From DASYSA01 sp036003885 (GTDB taxonomy: Bacteria > Acidobacteriota > Blastocatellia > UBA7656), in contig DASYSA010000548.1 of assembly GCA_036003885.1 (NCBI GenBank), positions 1 to 14,988 on the forward strand: 14,988 bases of DNA. Direction: 5' to 3'. This document shows, piece after piece, positions 14,207 through 14,988 of the stretch. Under the pieces are notes generated by a model. The model was given only the letters and a program-made list of their open reading frames with translations, made no database searches and had not been told where the DNA came from. Position 1 is the first letter of the stretch. The number at the start of each line of letters is the position of its first letter. The translations under genes and the position numbers were made by a program.

Positions 14207-14943
14207 ACCCGGCCGCCGATTGCCGCGATCATCTCTCTCACTGCCCGCTCCAGACCCACCATCACGGCTCTGGCAACGATATTGTGCCCGATGTTCAACT
14301 CCTCAATTGGGTAGATCTCGGCGATCGCTGAAACATTCCGATACGTCAGCCCGTGGCCTGCTGCAACGTGCAACCCCAGTTCTCCGGCACGCTCGGCACA
14401 TTCGGCTATTCGTTTGATCTCCTCTTCGACCTGCCCTGCTTCTGCTCCCAGGGCCGGGTCAGTGATGTCGGCATAGCGCGATGTGCATATTTCAATCTGG
14501 CGGGCACCCACGCGTTGAGACGCCTCGACCTGAACCAACAGGGGATCCACGAAAGTGCTTACGAGTATTCCACCCGAGGTGAGGCGATCGACCGCACGGC
14601 TCAACTCATCCTCGTGCGCTATCACGTCCAGTCCGCCTTCGGTGGTTACTTCATCGGCGCGTTCCGGAACGAGAGTCGCCGTATTCGGCATCACCTCCAT
14701 GGCCAGCTCTATCATTTCGTCGGTTGCAGCCATCTCGAGGTTCAGGTGAGTCTTCACGACTCTTCGCAACAATCGCAGATCTTCATCCTGGATGTGGCGC
14801 CGATCGCCACGCAGGTGAATTGTGATGCCGCTTGCGCCGGCCATGTCCACGAGGATGGCTGCGGCAACGACGCTCGGTTCCTGCGCTAGCCGGGCCTGGC
14901 GAATTGTCGCAACGTGGTCGATATTGACGTTCAGCCTTATCAT
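14188..14943 (-). CDS. pdxJ: Pyridoxine 5'-phosphate synthase
   Basis: PdxJ condenses 1-deoxy-D-xylulose 5-phosphate with 3-amino-2-oxopropyl phosphate to pyridoxine 5'-phosphate in the DXP-dependent vitamin B6 pathway. It is a cytoplasmic TIM-barrel enzyme. The protein has 251 aa, near the usual 240-250. It starts with VNIDHVATIRQAR; H43, R45 and H50 (HLRGDRRHIQD) and E70 (NLEMA) align with the E. coli catalytic residues H45, R47, H52 and E72. VPERADEVTTEGGLD and HVAAGHGLTYRN are further family motifs. The final residues LGSRM and the TAG stop derive from repeat block D, so the C-terminal tail is probably an acquired extension. The ribosome binding site is weak (GGCGGG directly before the ATG). 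The gene is convergent with ddl. Confidence 0.95.
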   Translation of the reverse strand: MIRLNVNIDHVATIRQARLAQEPSVVAAAILVDMAGASGITIHLRGDRRHIQDEDLRLLRRVVKTHLNLEMAATDEMIELAMEVMPNTATLVPERADEVTTEGGLDVIAHEDELSRAVDRLTSGGILVSTFVDPLLVQVEASQRVGARQIEICTSRYADITDPALGAEAGQVEEEIKRIAECAERAGELGLHVAAGHGLTYRNVSAIAEIYPIEELNIGHNIVARAVMVGLERAVREMIAAIGGRVLGSRM

Positions 14944-14953
14944 CCCGCCGTCG

Positions 14954-14962
14954 AATATAGCA
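14954..14962 (-). promoter_or_regulatory. Possible extended -10 promoter of pdxJ
   Basis: On the minus strand TGC followed by TATATT (complement of 14954-14962) forms an extended -10 element. Transcription would start about four bases before the ATG at 14943, giving a nearly leaderless mRNA, which would fit the weak ribosome binding site. No matching -35 is seen. Confidence 0.35.
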
Positions 14963-14970
14963 CAAGATGG

Positions 14971-14988
14971 GTGATGCGTGATCCGTGA
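14971..14988. repeat. Partial GTGATSC-family heptamer array at window end
   Basis: GTGATGC, GTGATCC and GTGA are cut by the window end. The units are the same as those at 8300-8327. It lies just upstream of pdxJ; its extent and inverted partner are outside the window. Confidence 0.75.

Overview
The window is a chromosomal segment of a bacterium with moderately high G+C. It carries mostly housekeeping genes in short, loosely spaced groups. The mix (a short Rho, RecQ, an H-NOX/V4R-type heme protein, a zinc-ribbon membrane protein, asnS, arginase, ddl, pdxJ) and the intergenic heptamer repeats fit an environmental Acidobacteriota, perhaps Blastocatellia. This assignment rests on gene content alone and is tentative. 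No rRNA, tRNA, CRISPR array, IS element or prophage module was seen.

Layout. 1-244: heptamer repeat block A. 257-1015: SDR oxidoreductase. 1027-1155: repeat block B, almost a perfect dyad. 1254-3536: recQ. 3653-4786 and 4811-5260: rho and a six-cysteine single-pass membrane protein, probably co-transcribed. 5360-6159: a self-contained unit with a near-consensus promoter, a leader hairpin, a very strong ribosome binding site and a YkuD-like protein. 6322-6861 (-): an H-NOX-like heme sensor in an AT-richer patch. 7080-8159 (-): a zinc-ribbon/TM protein. 8300-8369: a second heptamer family. 8460-10894: asnS, a GerMN-domain protein and a LOG-like protein, tightly packed. 11019-11303: a small Lys/Arg/Ala-rich protein. 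11477-12388: arginase. 12388-12498: a third heptamer family. 12515-13630: ddl. 13628-14206: a 557-base gene-free gap holding repeat blocks C and D and a strong intrinsic terminator with no gene upstream of it. 14188-14943 (-): pdxJ, convergent with ddl. 14971-14988: the second heptamer family again.

The most unusual signal is not a protein system. Several intergenic gaps are filled by tandem 7-base units arranged as head-to-head inverted arms. Three sequence families show this: TAGGATY/TCCTARA, GTGATSC-like, and ATTTTRG/CYAAAAT. The arrays fit closely between a stop codon and the next ribosome binding site. Three genes (arginase, ddl, pdxJ) end at or inside an array. Because 7 is not a multiple of 3, TAG/TAA-bearing units place stop codons in every frame.

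Functionally the genes serve general upkeep: DNA repair (RecQ), transcription termination (Rho), tRNA charging (AsnS), nitrogen/arginine use (arginase), cell wall precursor synthesis (Ddl) and vitamin B6 synthesis (PdxJ). Envelope or sensory accessories lie between them. No single pathway ties the window together.
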